Positions 1 to 7,363 of a stretch of 20,702 nucleotides of DNA are shown here, piece after piece. Position 1 is the stretch's first letter; each line of letters starts with the position of its first letter. The notes beneath the pieces were generated by a model. It was given only the letters and a program-made list of their open reading frames with translations, did no database searches and was not told the DNA's origin. Source of the DNA: an uncultured Flavobacterium sp. (lineage in GTDB: Bacteria; Bacteroidota; Bacteroidia; Flavobacteriales; Flavobacteriaceae); contig NZ_CAMIHH010000060.1 of NCBI RefSeq assembly GCF_946220915.1, positions 1 through 20,702 on the forward strand, in the 5' to 3' direction. The position numbers were made by a program, and so were the translations under genes.

Positions 1-107
1 GATTAGAAGCTAAAGAGCCCTTGCGCGATTATATGCTTGATTGTTGGAATCTTGATGCTGAATATGGCAATCCTCTAAAAGACTTTTTGCAGGCCTATCT
101 TGGGTAA
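1..107 (+). CDS. 3' end of a CDS, unknown product (partial)
   Basis: An open frame enters from the left edge in the frame starting at base 3 and ends at TAA (105-107). Thirty-four residues are visible, rich in Asp, Leu and aromatic residues and ending in DFLQAYLG. No motif is recognised and the start lies outside the window, so no function is proposed. The other two plus-strand frames hit stops within the first 15 bases, which supports this frame as the real one. A weak 6-bp inverted repeat (TTACAG/CTGTAA, 115-133) follows the stop but has no T-run. Confidence 0.5.
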   Translation, partial: LEAKEPLRDYMLDCWNLDAEYGNPLKDFLQAYLG

Positions 108-162
108 TCGTTGATTACAGTTAAAATCTGTAACAACCCTGCCATCATCTGCACCAACATTT

Positions 163-193
163 TTGCCTTACAGAAAAGTATTGGGTAACTTAG
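163..193 (+). promoter_or_regulatory. Putative Bacteroidetes-type promoter for the 164-aa gene
   Basis: TTG at 163-165, a 20-base spacer, then TAACTTAG at 186-193, close to the Bacteroidetes consensus TTG-N(17-23)-TAnnTTTG with one mismatch in the -7 element. The -7 element lies 19 bases before the ATG at 213, a spacing like that of the other promoters in the window. Confidence 0.35.
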
Positions 194-212
194 TGATATA
201 AATTACATCGCT

Positions 213-707
213 ATGCAAACGATAACCATTACTTCGGAAAAAGACCGCCGCTATACTGCTTCCGCTGAGGGGAAACCTTTTGCCAAATTGTACTATCCGA
301 AATGGCATTCGCAGGACGCGGAGATAGAAGTGGGCGGCAGTACTTATTTCATAAAAGGGGTAGGCTTTTGGAAAACCAGTTCCGAAGTGCTGCGTGATGG
401 CAAAGTGCTTTACGAAATAAAGAATACATGGCGTGGCACAATCATCAGCCGGGCAAAGGAATTGCATCATTTTTACAGGCTAAAGCCCAAAGCCTGGCTC
501 AAAAGCGGTTATATTCTCGAGACCTATAGAGGAGAGGGAATCATGGAAATTAAAACTGATTATAGCTGGAAAAGTTTCTATTCCGGATATACTGTCAATT
601 GCGATGATAAAAATTCAGGTAAAGACGGCCTGCTGCTGGCACTTATAGCAACGCATTGCTACCGTGCCACACAAAAGCAAAACGCTGCAATAGGCGCTGC
701 AACCTGA
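213..707 (+). CDS. Hypothetical protein, 164 aa, beta-rich
   Basis: This is a complete frame from ATG 213 to TGA 705-707. The protein has no signal peptide and no clear membrane segment, so it is probably cytoplasmic. Alternating hydrophobic and polar residues with many aromatics (KLYYPKWHS, YFIKGVGFW, KAWLKSGYILETY) suggest a beta-sheet fold. The layout loosely recalls bacterial Tubby/LURP-one-like proteins, but that is only an impression. The C-terminal segment LLLALIATHCYRAT could be a buried helix, as in that fold. The gene stands alone between the partial gene on its left and the oppositely oriented 41-aa gene on its right. Its stop codon directly abuts the stop of that gene. Confidence 0.7.
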   Translation: MQTITITSEKDRRYTASAEGKPFAKLYYPKWHSQDAEIEVGGSTYFIKGVGFWKTSSEVLRDGKVLYEIKNTWRGTIISRAKELHHFYRLKPKAWLKSGYILETYRGEGIMEIKTDYSWKSFYSGYTVNCDDKNSGKDGLLLALIATHCYRATQKQNAAIGAAT

Positions 708-833
708 TTACATCCTGTCGCAATACCCCAGCAGGTAGTAGATCACTACGAATGCAATTATGGTGCCTATGCATCCGCCGCCGATTTTCTTTGCGCCCCA
801 GCCCGCTATGAGGGCCCTTATCAATTTGTTCAT
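708..833 (-). CDS. 41-aa single-pass membrane microprotein
   Basis: Reading the minus strand from ATG (831-833) to TAA (708-710) gives 41 residues: a basic N-terminus beginning MNKLIRALIAGWGAKK, a glycine/cysteine turn (IGGGC), and a hydrophobic helix (about residues 22-37, ending VIYYLLGY). The pattern of a short positively charged head and one membrane helix is typical of conserved flavobacterial small membrane proteins; I recall similar short proteins with a GWGAKK-G-GGC signature, but could not search. The stop codon is back-to-back with that of the 164-aa gene (705-707), a compact convergent arrangement that argues for a real gene. No function is known. No convincing promoter was found upstream, although a TAATTTTA at the expected distance could serve as a -7 element. 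Confidence 0.6.
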   Translation of the reverse strand: MNKLIRALIAGWGAKKIGGGCIGTIIAFVVIYYLLGYCDRM

Positions 834-1021
834 GGTGTTTGGTTTTTGTTTACTTAAAATTAATGAGCCTGTTTTTCAAAAGGAAACCATTTAACTTTTG
901 GTATAGGAATTTTGTGGGAAGTCCGATGCCGAGTCAGGAACAGGTATCGGAACCCGGATCGCCGACAGATAAACTTATCTTAAATTATAACCTGTTCATT
1001 TTCAGTGCGAATTTGATGTGG

Positions 1022-1029
1022 TAACTTTA
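1022..1029 (+). promoter_or_regulatory. Possible -7 element for the T9SS-protein gene
   Basis: TAACTTTA matches TAnnTTTG at all but the last base and lies 24 bases before ATG 1054, the same range as the better promoters here. No good TTG is found at 17-23 bases upstream (only TTT/TTC), so the call is tentative. The rest of the 834-1053 intergenic stretch shows nothing else recognisable. Confidence 0.3.
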
Positions 1030-1053
1030 TGCTGAAATACTTACCTTACAATC

Positions 1054-2292
1054 ATGAAAGCGCTATTACTTACAATCGCATTGTTCCTGCAATTCTCGTT
1101 AAAGGCGCAGGTAGCTGGCTGCACCGACCCACTTTCCAGCAATTACAACCCACTGGCGACGGTGAATAATGGCAGCTGTACTTATGGTTCGTCATCAATA
1201 GCGCCGGAAACCTCAGTAAACCTCCCGGCAGAGCTAAACGAAACTTCCGGGCTGATCAAATGGCAGGAATGGCTGCTGACCCATAACGACAATACCGACC
1301 TGAAGCTGTATGCCCTCGACAGCATTTCGGGCACCATACAGCAAACGTTTACCGTTACAGGAACTTCAAATACCGACTGGGAAGAAATAGCGCACGACGG
1401 ACAGTACGTTTACATTGGCGATTTCGGCAACAACGGTAATGGGAACCGCACCAACCTCAGGATCATCAGAGTGGAAAAAGAAGAATTGTTGTCGGGTAAT
1501 GTACAGGCCAATTCCATAAACTTCTCCTATTCCAACCAAAGCGTCTTTACTCCGTCAGGGGCCAATAATACCGACTTTGACTGCGAGGCATTCATTGTTT
1601 CCAACGACAGCATTTACCTTTTTACCAAACAATGGGTCAGCAAAAAAACCAGTGTATACGCCCTGCCCAAAACACCCGGCACACATATTGCGCAATTAAA
1701 AGCAACCCATGATGTGAGCGGACTGATTACAGGGGCAACGTATCTTGAAGATAAAAAAATGGTGGTTCTCACGGGCTATAGCAGTTTGCTGCAGCCTTTT
1801 TTTTACCTGCTGTACGATTTTAAAGGGCATAGCTTTTTCAGTGGCAATAAGCGTAAGGTAGGGATGTCGTCAATGGGTTTCCACCAGGTTGAGGGCATTG
1901 CCACGGCAAACGGGCTGGATTATTTTGTATCGAACGAATATTTTGTACGTGCGCCACTGGTCAGTGTTTCGCAAAAGCTGCACAAATTCAACCTCAGGGT
2001 TTATTTGCAGGATTATCTTGAAAATTTTTCGCTTGCTGCTGCCCACAATGACATCAGGGATAAAATACGGGTGTACCCTAATCCGGCAGGAGATGTGCTG
2101 TATATCGAAATTGAGCCCTCGCTTATAGGCATCCAGTACAATTTCATCGACATGAACGGCCGCAACGCACAAAGCGGCACCCTGAACAGCGAACGCAACA
2201 GGCTCGATATCGGCAGGCTGCAATCGGGTGTGTATGTGATCAAGGTAAGCGAATTCCCTGATTACGCGTATCGTTTGGTAAAGCGGGATTAG
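1054..2292 (+). CDS. T9SS-exported beta-propeller-like protein, 412 aa
   Basis: A Sec signal peptide occupies residues 1-19 (hydrophobic core ending SLKAQ). Next comes a short Cys motif at residues 23-44 (CTDPLSSNYNP, then NNGSCTY) that is common in secreted flavobacterial proteins. Residues about 50-320 contain repeated strands such as DWEEIAHDGQYVYIGDFGNN and FHQVEGIATANGLDYFVSNE, resembling blades of a beta-propeller. The C-terminal 75 residues are a T9SS type A sorting domain: RVYPNPAGDVLYIE (339-352), then MNGR, LQSGVYVIKV, and a final RLVKRD. The protein should be exported through the Por/Spr secretion system and released or anchored at the surface. No catalytic motif is evident, so its substrate is unknown. 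Its stop overlaps the stop of the convergent 239-aa gene by four bases. Confidence 0.88.
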   Translation: MKALLLTIALFLQFSLKAQVAGCTDPLSSNYNPLATVNNGSCTYGSSSIAPETSVNLPAELNETSGLIKWQEWLLTHNDNTDLKLYALDSISGTIQQTFTVTGTSNTDWEEIAHDGQYVYIGDFGNNGNGNRTNLRIIRVEKEELLSGNVQANSINFSYSNQSVFTPSGANNTDFDCEAFIVSNDSIYLFTKQWVSKKTSVYALPKTPGTHIAQLKATHDVSGLITGATYLEDKKMVVLTGYSSLLQPFFYLLYDFKGHSFFSGNKRKVGMSSMGFHQVEGIATANGLDYFVSNEYFVRAPLVSVSQKLHKFNLRVYLQDYLENFSLAAAHNDIRDKIRVYPNPAGDVLYIEIEPSLIGIQYNFIDMNGRNAQSGTLNSERNRLDIGRLQSGVYVIKVSEFPDYAYRLVKRD

Positions 2293-3008
2293 AATTTTTT
2301 ACTGATAAGGTTAACCGTTTGTTCCCCTTTCTTTTTATCGGGATGGCGCAGATCGACATTCAGCAGGCCTTCCGAAACTTTAATCAAAATTCCTTTTACG
2401 TCATCTTTACCTAAGGCGGTTTTCCCTACCTTTACCGCTGTTGTAAATTCGCCGGTAAGGCTAATGGCAAGGGTTTTTGTAGCGGCATCAAAAGTATAGG
2501 TTGCCCTTTCCGGCTCAAACAGGCATTTAATATCGGGTATGGTGGTTTTAAATTCAGTATTGTAGGGCATCATTATTTCCAGTGGAAATTCCAGGGCCAC
2601 ACCACCTTTCCCAAAGAACTCAATGCGCCCTTCACCCGACTTTTGTTCGCCCCTTCTGTCAATGTTTTCAGTGCAGGTTATGGGGATAAACGACACTTTA
2701 TCTTCTTTGGCATGGTTGAATTTCAATATCATCCCGGTATCGAGAAAGTTAATGTCGTACACCCACTTTGGCACGAGGTCAAGCCCGTAAAAGGCAGAAT
2801 CGCCATTGACGGACATTTGCAGCCCATTCATCCAGACTTTTTTTGTAGCAGTCCGCAAGCCTTCCTTAAACCAATCAATCTCATCATAAAAAATGCTCTC
2901 GTCAGGATCTTCATCATTCAGGAAAATATTGTCCAGTTTGGGGTAATACTTTTGCGCATTGCACATTCCGGCAATGAAGAGGAAGAGGGAGAGGAGTGTT
3001 TTTTTCAT
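2289..3008 (-). CDS. Secreted hypothetical protein, 239 aa (operon gene 4)
   Basis: A clear signal peptide (MKKTLLSLFLFIAGMCNAQ) ends at residue 19 with no lipobox, so the mature protein is likely periplasmic or secreted. The remainder is rich in beta strands and charged residues (DPDESIFYDEIDWF; VWMNGLQMSVNGDSAFYGLDL), with no enzyme motif recognised. It is the last gene of a minus-strand operon, starting 10 bases after the stop of the 384-aa gene. It is the only exported member of that operon; the other three lack signal peptides. Function unknown. Confidence 0.75.
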   Translation of the reverse strand: MKKTLLSLFLFIAGMCNAQKYYPKLDNIFLNDEDPDESIFYDEIDWFKEGLRTATKKVWMNGLQMSVNGDSAFYGLDLVPKWVYDINFLDTGMILKFNHAKEDKVSFIPITCTENIDRRGEQKSGEGRIEFFGKGGVALEFPLEIMMPYNTEFKTTIPDIKCLFEPERATYTFDAATKTLAISLTGEFTTAVKVGKTALGKDDVKGILIKVSEGLLNVDLRHPDKKKGEQTVNLISKKF

Positions 3009-3018
3009 GATGGTAAAA

Positions 3019-4173
3019 TTAATACATAAACTCAGGGATTTGCCTTTTTATTTCATTTTCCGGCACATCACTTTTTGTCTTGTCTCCATAAAAGTCATTT
3101 TTAGGGTCGTATGTGAGTTTCCCTGTGATATATTTTCCGTTGCGCATACCCTGCTCAATTTCAGTCATAAGCCTGAAAGCATCCCTGTTGATGTCCTCAA
3201 CTTCTTTGGCAGAAGCATACCTCTGAAAATATACAGGGCCGATGCTCCAATACACCAGTTTGGCAGTTGCAACTTCGCATTTTTCGTGGCGTATCACGGC
3301 GAACATGAATTCCATATCGTCATCCCAGTCGAAACTTCGGGCGAAATTATGCAGGCCTTTTGATGTTTTCAATTTATATACCCTCTTGTGCATTGCTGCT
3401 ATCTGGCTCTTTCTGAATTTCGTATCTGCAGAATTTCTTTCTTCCCCGTCGATAGTACCATATTTCACCAACAGGTCATTTGCCATCATGCCGATTTGCA
3501 TATCGCGGAGTTGGGCAATTTTTTTCAACTGGGATGTCAGTTCGGGATAGGCGGGTGCACCGTTGCTGGTTAACGCCCTGAGAGCAGTAAAGTGATAGGC
3601 ATCCCGCTCCGGTTGCAGGTTAAAGATTATCTCATTAAGAAAAAGGTCGATCTTATCAGGCTGGTCGTGTACATTAGTACTAAATACACCCTTTATCATG
3701 TATTCATTAGTGCCGGTCATCCATTTTTTGAACAGCGAGGTAATTTCAGGTGTAAAGTGTTCGGCAGGTATCTTTCCTATAATCTCTCGGGTCTTTTCTG
3801 CCACTTTTGGGACAAACGAACGTAGTAGCACAGCATACCGCTCTACCTCGCGCTGGGTCGGCTTAAACTCATTAAGGTCGCTAACCCCATGCAGCTTGTG
3901 CGATTCGAGTATTTCCCTGTCCTCGTCAAATACTTTCATCACCACATCGTAAAAATCGCTGCTCGCATAAAATCTATGCAATTTTGTAAGAAGGTCGTGT
4001 AGTTCATCTGCGTTAGTGGCTGCGTAAAGCTGTTCTAATAAAACATCTTTGTTCGTAGGCTTGAGCAGGTCGTGCAGGGCAAACCAAAACTTTCCGTCGC
4101 GTTTTGCCAGTTGCGCCTCGCAGGTCTTCTGGTCAAAGCCCGAATATTTTTGTAGTTTTTCGATAAGGTTCAT
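3019..4173 (-). CDS. DUF4274-like domain protein, 384 aa (operon gene 3)
   Basis: No signal peptide or membrane segment is present, so it is cytoplasmic. Residues about 1-240 are almost wholly helical and may form HEAT-like or irregular helical repeats. The C-terminal part (about residues 273-345) reads LHNFARSFDWDDDMEFMFAV followed by HEKCEVATAKLVYWSIGP. This matches the DUF4274 pattern as I recall it: an LH..A..(F/Y)(D/N)WDD start, then a C(D/E)..TA core and a W/P-containing end. DUF4274 has no established biochemical role. The start codon overlaps the stop of the upstream 181-aa gene (ATGA, 4170-4173), indicating translational coupling. An N-terminal fusion to a helical region is more elaborate than a bare DUF4274 protein. 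Confidence 0.75.
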   Translation of the reverse strand: MNLIEKLQKYSGFDQKTCEAQLAKRDGKFWFALHDLLKPTNKDVLLEQLYAATNADELHDLLTKLHRFYASSDFYDVVMKVFDEDREILESHKLHGVSDLNEFKPTQREVERYAVLLRSFVPKVAEKTREIIGKIPAEHFTPEITSLFKKWMTGTNEYMIKGVFSTNVHDQPDKIDLFLNEIIFNLQPERDAYHFTALRALTSNGAPAYPELTSQLKKIAQLRDMQIGMMANDLLVKYGTIDGEERNSADTKFRKSQIAAMHKRVYKLKTSKGLHNFARSFDWDDDMEFMFAVIRHEKCEVATAKLVYWSIGPVYFQRYASAKEVEDINRDAFRLMTEIEQGMRNGKYITGKLTYDPKNDFYGDKTKSDVPENEIKRQIPEFMY

Positions 4174-4715
4174 GAAGAGAAATATGAAACGGGTTGTAGT
4201 GTAATTGTTGCTGTAGCTGCTTTATCAGCAGGCTCTAAAAAGAATATAAAATGTGGCGCGGCATATTTGCGCAGCTTGGTTTTGGTATAGGTATGTACCC
4301 TGTAATATCCTGCGGGCAAGGCTATTTTTGGAGATCGCTCCAATATTACGGCCTTATTGAAAAATCCGTTTTCGGCATATTCATCAAAATCACCATGCTT
4401 CCAATCGCAGGTCCGCGTAAAGTCGCCATGTGAAAGTATGCGCACCTCATCGCCTTCAGCTATGTCAAGGCAGTTATAAGTCTCATGCACTTTCCATTTA
4501 TCCATGTCAATTTCATTTATTTCAAGTGTGAATGATGCCGATTTTACATCGCTTTCGGTTGTGGTAATATGAATAATCCCCTTTTCAATAAGCCCGGCAA
4601 GCCCTTCGGGGTAGTCATAGTTAAATTTGTTGCTCTCATTAAATTGGCCTTTTAGCTTTGTTACGTTCGCAACAACGAGTACGCCATCGGTATTAATATC
4701 TTTGATTGTCTTCAT
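4170..4715 (-). CDS. Hypothetical cytoplasmic protein, 181 aa (operon gene 2)
   Basis: This is an acidic protein without signal peptide or transmembrane helix. It appears to be an alpha/beta or all-beta fold: VLVVANVTKLKG near the N-terminus, DEVRILSHGDFTRTCDWKHG in the middle, and a strand-rich C-terminus (GYYRVHTYTKTKLRKYAAPH). No family is recognised. It starts six bases after the stop of the 199-aa gene and its stop overlaps the start of the DUF4274-like gene, so the three are almost certainly co-transcribed and probably work together. Confidence 0.7.
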   Translation of the reverse strand: MKTIKDINTDGVLVVANVTKLKGQFNESNKFNYDYPEGLAGLIEKGIIHITTTESDVKSASFTLEINEIDMDKWKVHETYNCLDIAEGDEVRILSHGDFTRTCDWKHGDFDEYAENGFFNKAVILERSPKIALPAGYYRVHTYTKTKLRKYAAPHFIFFLEPADKAATATITLQPVSYFSS

Positions 4716-4721
4716 GCAGTT

Positions 4722-5321
4722 TTATTGGTTTTTATAATTAAACTGGAAATACAGCACATCGCGCCAGCATCCTTCGGCCAGCCTGCTTTTCCACTCATCC
4801 TTTAATATAATCACAGATGCTAATATGTCCCTAAGCTGTTCATTTTCCAGGTTAAAGATCTGGGATGGCTGTATCTGGTACTGCCTGATGACGTCGATTT
4901 CCTCACCCCTGAAAAAACAGCTTTTGTTCTCACGCACATTCACTTCCTCAAGCCCTTCGGCAGAAAGGTAATTATCATTGTCATCCGTATATAAAGAATA
5001 AATCTCTCCGTTTTCAAGCTGGGTATGTTCCGCATCCACCGGGTCTAAAAAAGCCTTTGTTTCTTTTACAAACGCCTCATATTCCTGCTGGTTGGCCATT
5101 TGCCCTGTTTCTGCCAAAAAATCAAGGATAAAGTACAGCGCTTCCTTACCCTTTGCAAAATCGGCCCTGATGCCTACTTTTGGGTCAAATAGTGCCGAGT
5201 CCACCGGTTCAGGGTTAAAGCCTGCCAGTATCCGGTAGGCGTAAGGTATGCCATAAGGATATTCGCCAATGCTGGTATAGCGCCCATCTTGCAGGGCATA
5301 AATGTAGCTTCTGTTTGCCAT
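4722..5321 (-). CDS. MANRSY-type hypothetical protein, 199 aa (operon gene 1)
   Basis: The N-terminus MANRSYIYALQDGRYTSIGE followed by YPYGIPYAYRILAG resembles a family of bacterial proteins that begin MANRSYLY and have no known function; I recognise the opening but cannot confirm family membership. The rest is helical and acidic with no catalytic signature, no signal peptide and no membrane segment. It is the first gene of a four-gene operon and has a promoter 22 bases upstream of its ATG. Confidence 0.72.
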   Translation of the reverse strand: MANRSYIYALQDGRYTSIGEYPYGIPYAYRILAGFNPEPVDSALFDPKVGIRADFAKGKEALYFILDFLAETGQMANQQEYEAFVKETKAFLDPVDAEHTQLENGEIYSLYTDDNDNYLSAEGLEEVNVRENKSCFFRGEEIDVIRQYQIQPSQIFNLENEQLRDILASVIILKDEWKSRLAEGCWRDVLYFQFNYKNQ

Positions 5322-5343
5322 TGTATTGTTTTTTTAATGGAGC

Positions 5344-5372
5344 TAAATATAGGAGAAATATCAGCCGGGCAA
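5344..5372 (-). promoter_or_regulatory. Promoter of the four-gene unknown operon
   Basis: On the minus strand TTG (complement of 5370-5372), an 18-base spacer and TATATTTA (complement of 5344-5351) match the Bacteroidetes consensus TTG-N(17-23)-TAnnTTTG except for the last base. It sits 22 bases ahead of the ATG at 5321, in the 110-base gap after the DUF1543 gene. This suggests the operon is transcribed separately from DUF1543. Confidence 0.55.
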
Positions 5373-5431
5373 CATACAATTTATGAGATTTTGAAAGAAG
5401 ATATTACATGAAAACCCCGGCATGAATGAAG

Positions 5432-6016
5432 CTACTCCCCGTACTTCATAGAATCATTGGGAGAGGCTTTTCCCAGCTTTAAGTACCCTATGTGCAATGC
5501 ATCTTCCGGACCCTCCCTTTTTTCGATCCGGATGCTGTAGCGCGCTTTCCAGTCGTCTGTGAGCAAGTCTTCCACTTTATGCATGTCGTCTACATCCAGT
5601 GCATATTTTTCGTCAATGTGCGATTCAGCGCCCTTAAAGCCCCACTGCTTGTAAAACTCAGTCTGCTTCGAAGCTTTTACCGCTTCGGCCATGGTCGTGG
5701 CTACAACGAGCAGCTTAAAATGGTATTCCTCAAACTCGCCCATGCAGTAGCCGCCCAGGTTAAGGAAGAATAATTTTTCCGGTGCATCTGCGGCTTCATG
5801 CCTGGCAACTATACTGATGGAGTAGGGGCCAACCTGTGTTACCTCACGCCAGGAATCCACATGCAGCTGGCCGCCCTCGGGCCAAAAAGCATACATGTCG
5901 GGCTTCATCGAAAGCACCGATGTACCTATTCCAAAAAAAATATCGTGCTGTTCCGTAAGCCGGCCAGTGGGGGTACAGCCCAGCAGTATCATGTGTAATT
6001 TGGGTGTTGTTTCCAT
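5432..6016 (-). CDS. DUF1543 domain protein, 194 aa
   Basis: The N-terminal signature LLGCTPTGRLTEQHDIFFGI (residues 11-30) followed by AFWPEGGQLHVDSWREVT (43-60) is the hallmark of DUF1543, a cytoplasmic family found across Proteobacteria and Bacteroidetes with no established function. The second half (about 75-190) contains FFLNLGGYCMGEFEEYH and DDWKARYSIRIEK, which may be a second, divergent copy of the same fold. No signal peptide is present. It is divergently oriented from the lipoprotein gene at 6134 and shares the A/T-rich 117-base gap with it. A TATCTTTA close to its ATG is a poor promoter candidate. Confidence 0.85.
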   Translation of the reverse strand: METTPKLHMILLGCTPTGRLTEQHDIFFGIGTSVLSMKPDMYAFWPEGGQLHVDSWREVTQVGPYSISIVARHEAADAPEKLFFLNLGGYCMGEFEEYHFKLLVVATTMAEAVKASKQTEFYKQWGFKGAESHIDEKYALDVDDMHKVEDLLTDDWKARYSIRIEKREGPEDALHIGYLKLGKASPNDSMKYGE

Positions 6017-6070
6017 TGCATCATAAAGATATTCAAAAAAAGTTTAATAATTTTTTACCATTTTAAATTT

Positions 6071-6099
6071 TTGGTTCAGTTTTTGGAATGCTACCTTTA
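6071..6099 (+). promoter_or_regulatory. Promoter of the small lipoprotein gene
   Basis: TTG (6071-6073), an 18-base spacer and TACCTTTA (6092-6099) closely fit the Bacteroidetes consensus, with only the final base of TAnnTTTG differing. The predicted start of transcription leaves a leader of roughly 30 bases before ATG 6134. Confidence 0.6.
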
Positions 6100-6133
6100 A
6101 ACAATAAAATTAACATCAAAATTTTTAGATCTT

Positions 6134-6643
6134 ATGAAAAAGATATTTTTACTTTTAAGCATCATTGGGACACTTACCCTTACATCATGCAATACTGACG
6201 ATGACAGGCAGGATAACGATACGATCAGCGAGGTGTTCATCATCGACAACGTCAATTTCCTGGCCAGTGGCAATTATGAAGTCCTTATACCACTTGAACC
6301 GAAGATCTATGCCTCAGATATAATACTCGTGTACCGCTTCACTGGCGTTAATGCACTGGGCAACGATATATGGGAGCCCATACCTACAAGCTATAACTTT
6401 GATAATGGCGACCAGTTAAAATACTTTTTCGATCATTCGGTAGATGATGTCATGGTTTACCTGGAATCAAATTTCGACCCAATGCTAAGGCAGGATTTCT
6501 CCCTTAACCAGTCGATCAAGATTGTCATAGTACCCGGCTATTTCTCAAACACTGTCGATGTTAATAACCATGATGCAGTAATGAGCGCACTTAACGAGCT
6601 TAATGGCGGTGCGGCAATGAATGTAGAAAAGATAAGGCTCTAA
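6134..6643 (+). CDS. Small lipoprotein, 169 aa
   Basis: A lipoprotein signal peptide ends in the lipobox LTSC (Cys19), followed by NTDDDRQDND. The acidic run right after the cysteine resembles the Bacteroidetes lipoprotein export signal, so the protein is probably displayed on the outer face of the outer membrane. The mature part of about 150 residues looks beta-rich (SEVFIIDNVNFLASGNYEVL, ASDIILVYRFTGV), with no recognised domain. Similar short lipoproteins of unknown role are common in Flavobacterium. The gene is a single-gene unit with its own promoter (6071-6099) and terminator (6670-6699). Confidence 0.78.
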   Translation: MKKIFLLLSIIGTLTLTSCNTDDDRQDNDTISEVFIIDNVNFLASGNYEVLIPLEPKIYASDIILVYRFTGVNALGNDIWEPIPTSYNFDNGDQLKYFFDHSVDDVMVYLESNFDPMLRQDFSLNQSIKIVIVPGYFSNTVDVNNHDAVMSALNELNGGAAMNVEKIRL

Positions 6644-6669
6644 TCCATCACAGTTTATCATAACAGGCT

Positions 6670-6699
6670 ACAGCTCCCAAAACGGGAGCTGTTTTTTTT
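6670..6699 (+). terminator. Intrinsic terminator after the lipoprotein gene
   Basis: A perfect 9-bp stem ACAGCTCCC/GGGAGCTGT (6670-6678 with 6684-6692), a 5-base loop (AAAAC) and an uninterrupted run of eight T (6692-6699) form a textbook Rho-independent terminator, 26 bases after the stop codon. Confidence 0.9.
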
Positions 6700-6736
6700 A
6701 TGTACTGTACCATCGGTTAAGGTAGATATAAATCCC

Positions 6737-6744
6737 TATTTTTG
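6737..6744 (+). promoter_or_regulatory. -7 element of the split YeeE/YedE operon
   Basis: TATTTTTG matches the Bacteroidetes -7 consensus TAnnTTTG exactly and lies 47 bases before ATG 6792, after the preceding terminator. The -33 region has only TTA (6717-6719) at a suitable distance, so the full promoter is moderately supported. Confidence 0.45.
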
Positions 6745-6791
6745 CTCAGTAAATCAACAAATTATTATATCAACAAATAACCTAAAAAAAA

Positions 6792-7355
6792 ATGTATAGC
6801 TTTTTCGGAACATGGCCCTGGTACATTTCGGGCTTTATCATAGGGGCTGTCATGCTGGCGCTCATTTATTTTGGCAAAACCTTCGGCATGTCGTCCAACC
6901 TGCGCACCCTGTGTACTATCATGGGCGCAGGGAAAACTTCGGAGTTCTTCCGGTTCGACTGGAAAGCCCAGCGGTGGAACCTTGCAGTAGTGGTAGGCGC
7001 CATGATAGGCGGGTTTATTGCCGTAGCTTTCCTTAGCGACGGCACAGGCGTGCAGCTTAATCCTAAAACCGTAAACGAATTACAGCAAATACACATCGAT
7101 ACCCCAGCCAAAGGCGAACTCCTGCCGCAAAGCCTTACCAGCGCCGAAGCGCTCCAGGACCCGAAGATCATCGGGATATTATTGTTAGGCGGGCTGCTGG
7201 TAGGCTTTGGTACCCGCTATGCTGGTGGGTGTACCTCCGGCCATGCCATAACGGGTCTCAGCAACCTGCAGCTGCCATCGCTCATTGCAGTGATCGGTTT
7301 CTTTATAGGGGGGCTGCTCATGTCGTGGATATTTTTACCCTTAATCTTTAATTAA
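6792..7355 (+). CDS. YeeE/YedE family sulfur-compound transporter, N-terminal half, 187 aa
   Basis: This is an inner-membrane protein with about four hydrophobic segments (residues 9-30, 62-83, 126-147, 161-185). The signature GFGTRYAGGCTSGHAITGLS (138-157), with Cys147, is the conserved motif of the YeeE/YedE (DUF395) family. Characterised members take up thiosulfate through conserved membrane cysteines. At 187 residues it is about half the length of a full YeeE; the 137-aa protein encoded 8 bases downstream supplies the other half. Cys41 is a second possible pathway cysteine. The pair is expected to form one transporter for thiosulfate or a related sulfur compound. No rhodanese or persulfide-handling gene is adjacent here. 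Confidence 0.87.
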   Translation: MYSFFGTWPWYISGFIIGAVMLALIYFGKTFGMSSNLRTLCTIMGAGKTSEFFRFDWKAQRWNLAVVVGAMIGGFIAVAFLSDGTGVQLNPKTVNELQQIHIDTPAKGELLPQSLTSAEALQDPKIIGILLLGGLLVGFGTRYAGGCTSGHAITGLSNLQLPSLIAVIGFFIGGLLMSWIFLPLIFN

Positions 7356-7363
7356 GCATCCTC

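Noticed and set aside
110..135. TTACAG/CTGTAA inverted repeat after the partial gene as a terminator
   Set aside because: Only a 6-bp A/T-rich stem and no T-run follows; too weak to call.
839..1024. A 61-codon plus-strand frame upstream of the T9SS gene
   Set aside because: Aromatic-rich low-complexity product, no signal or conserved motif, and it overlaps the likely promoter of the next gene.
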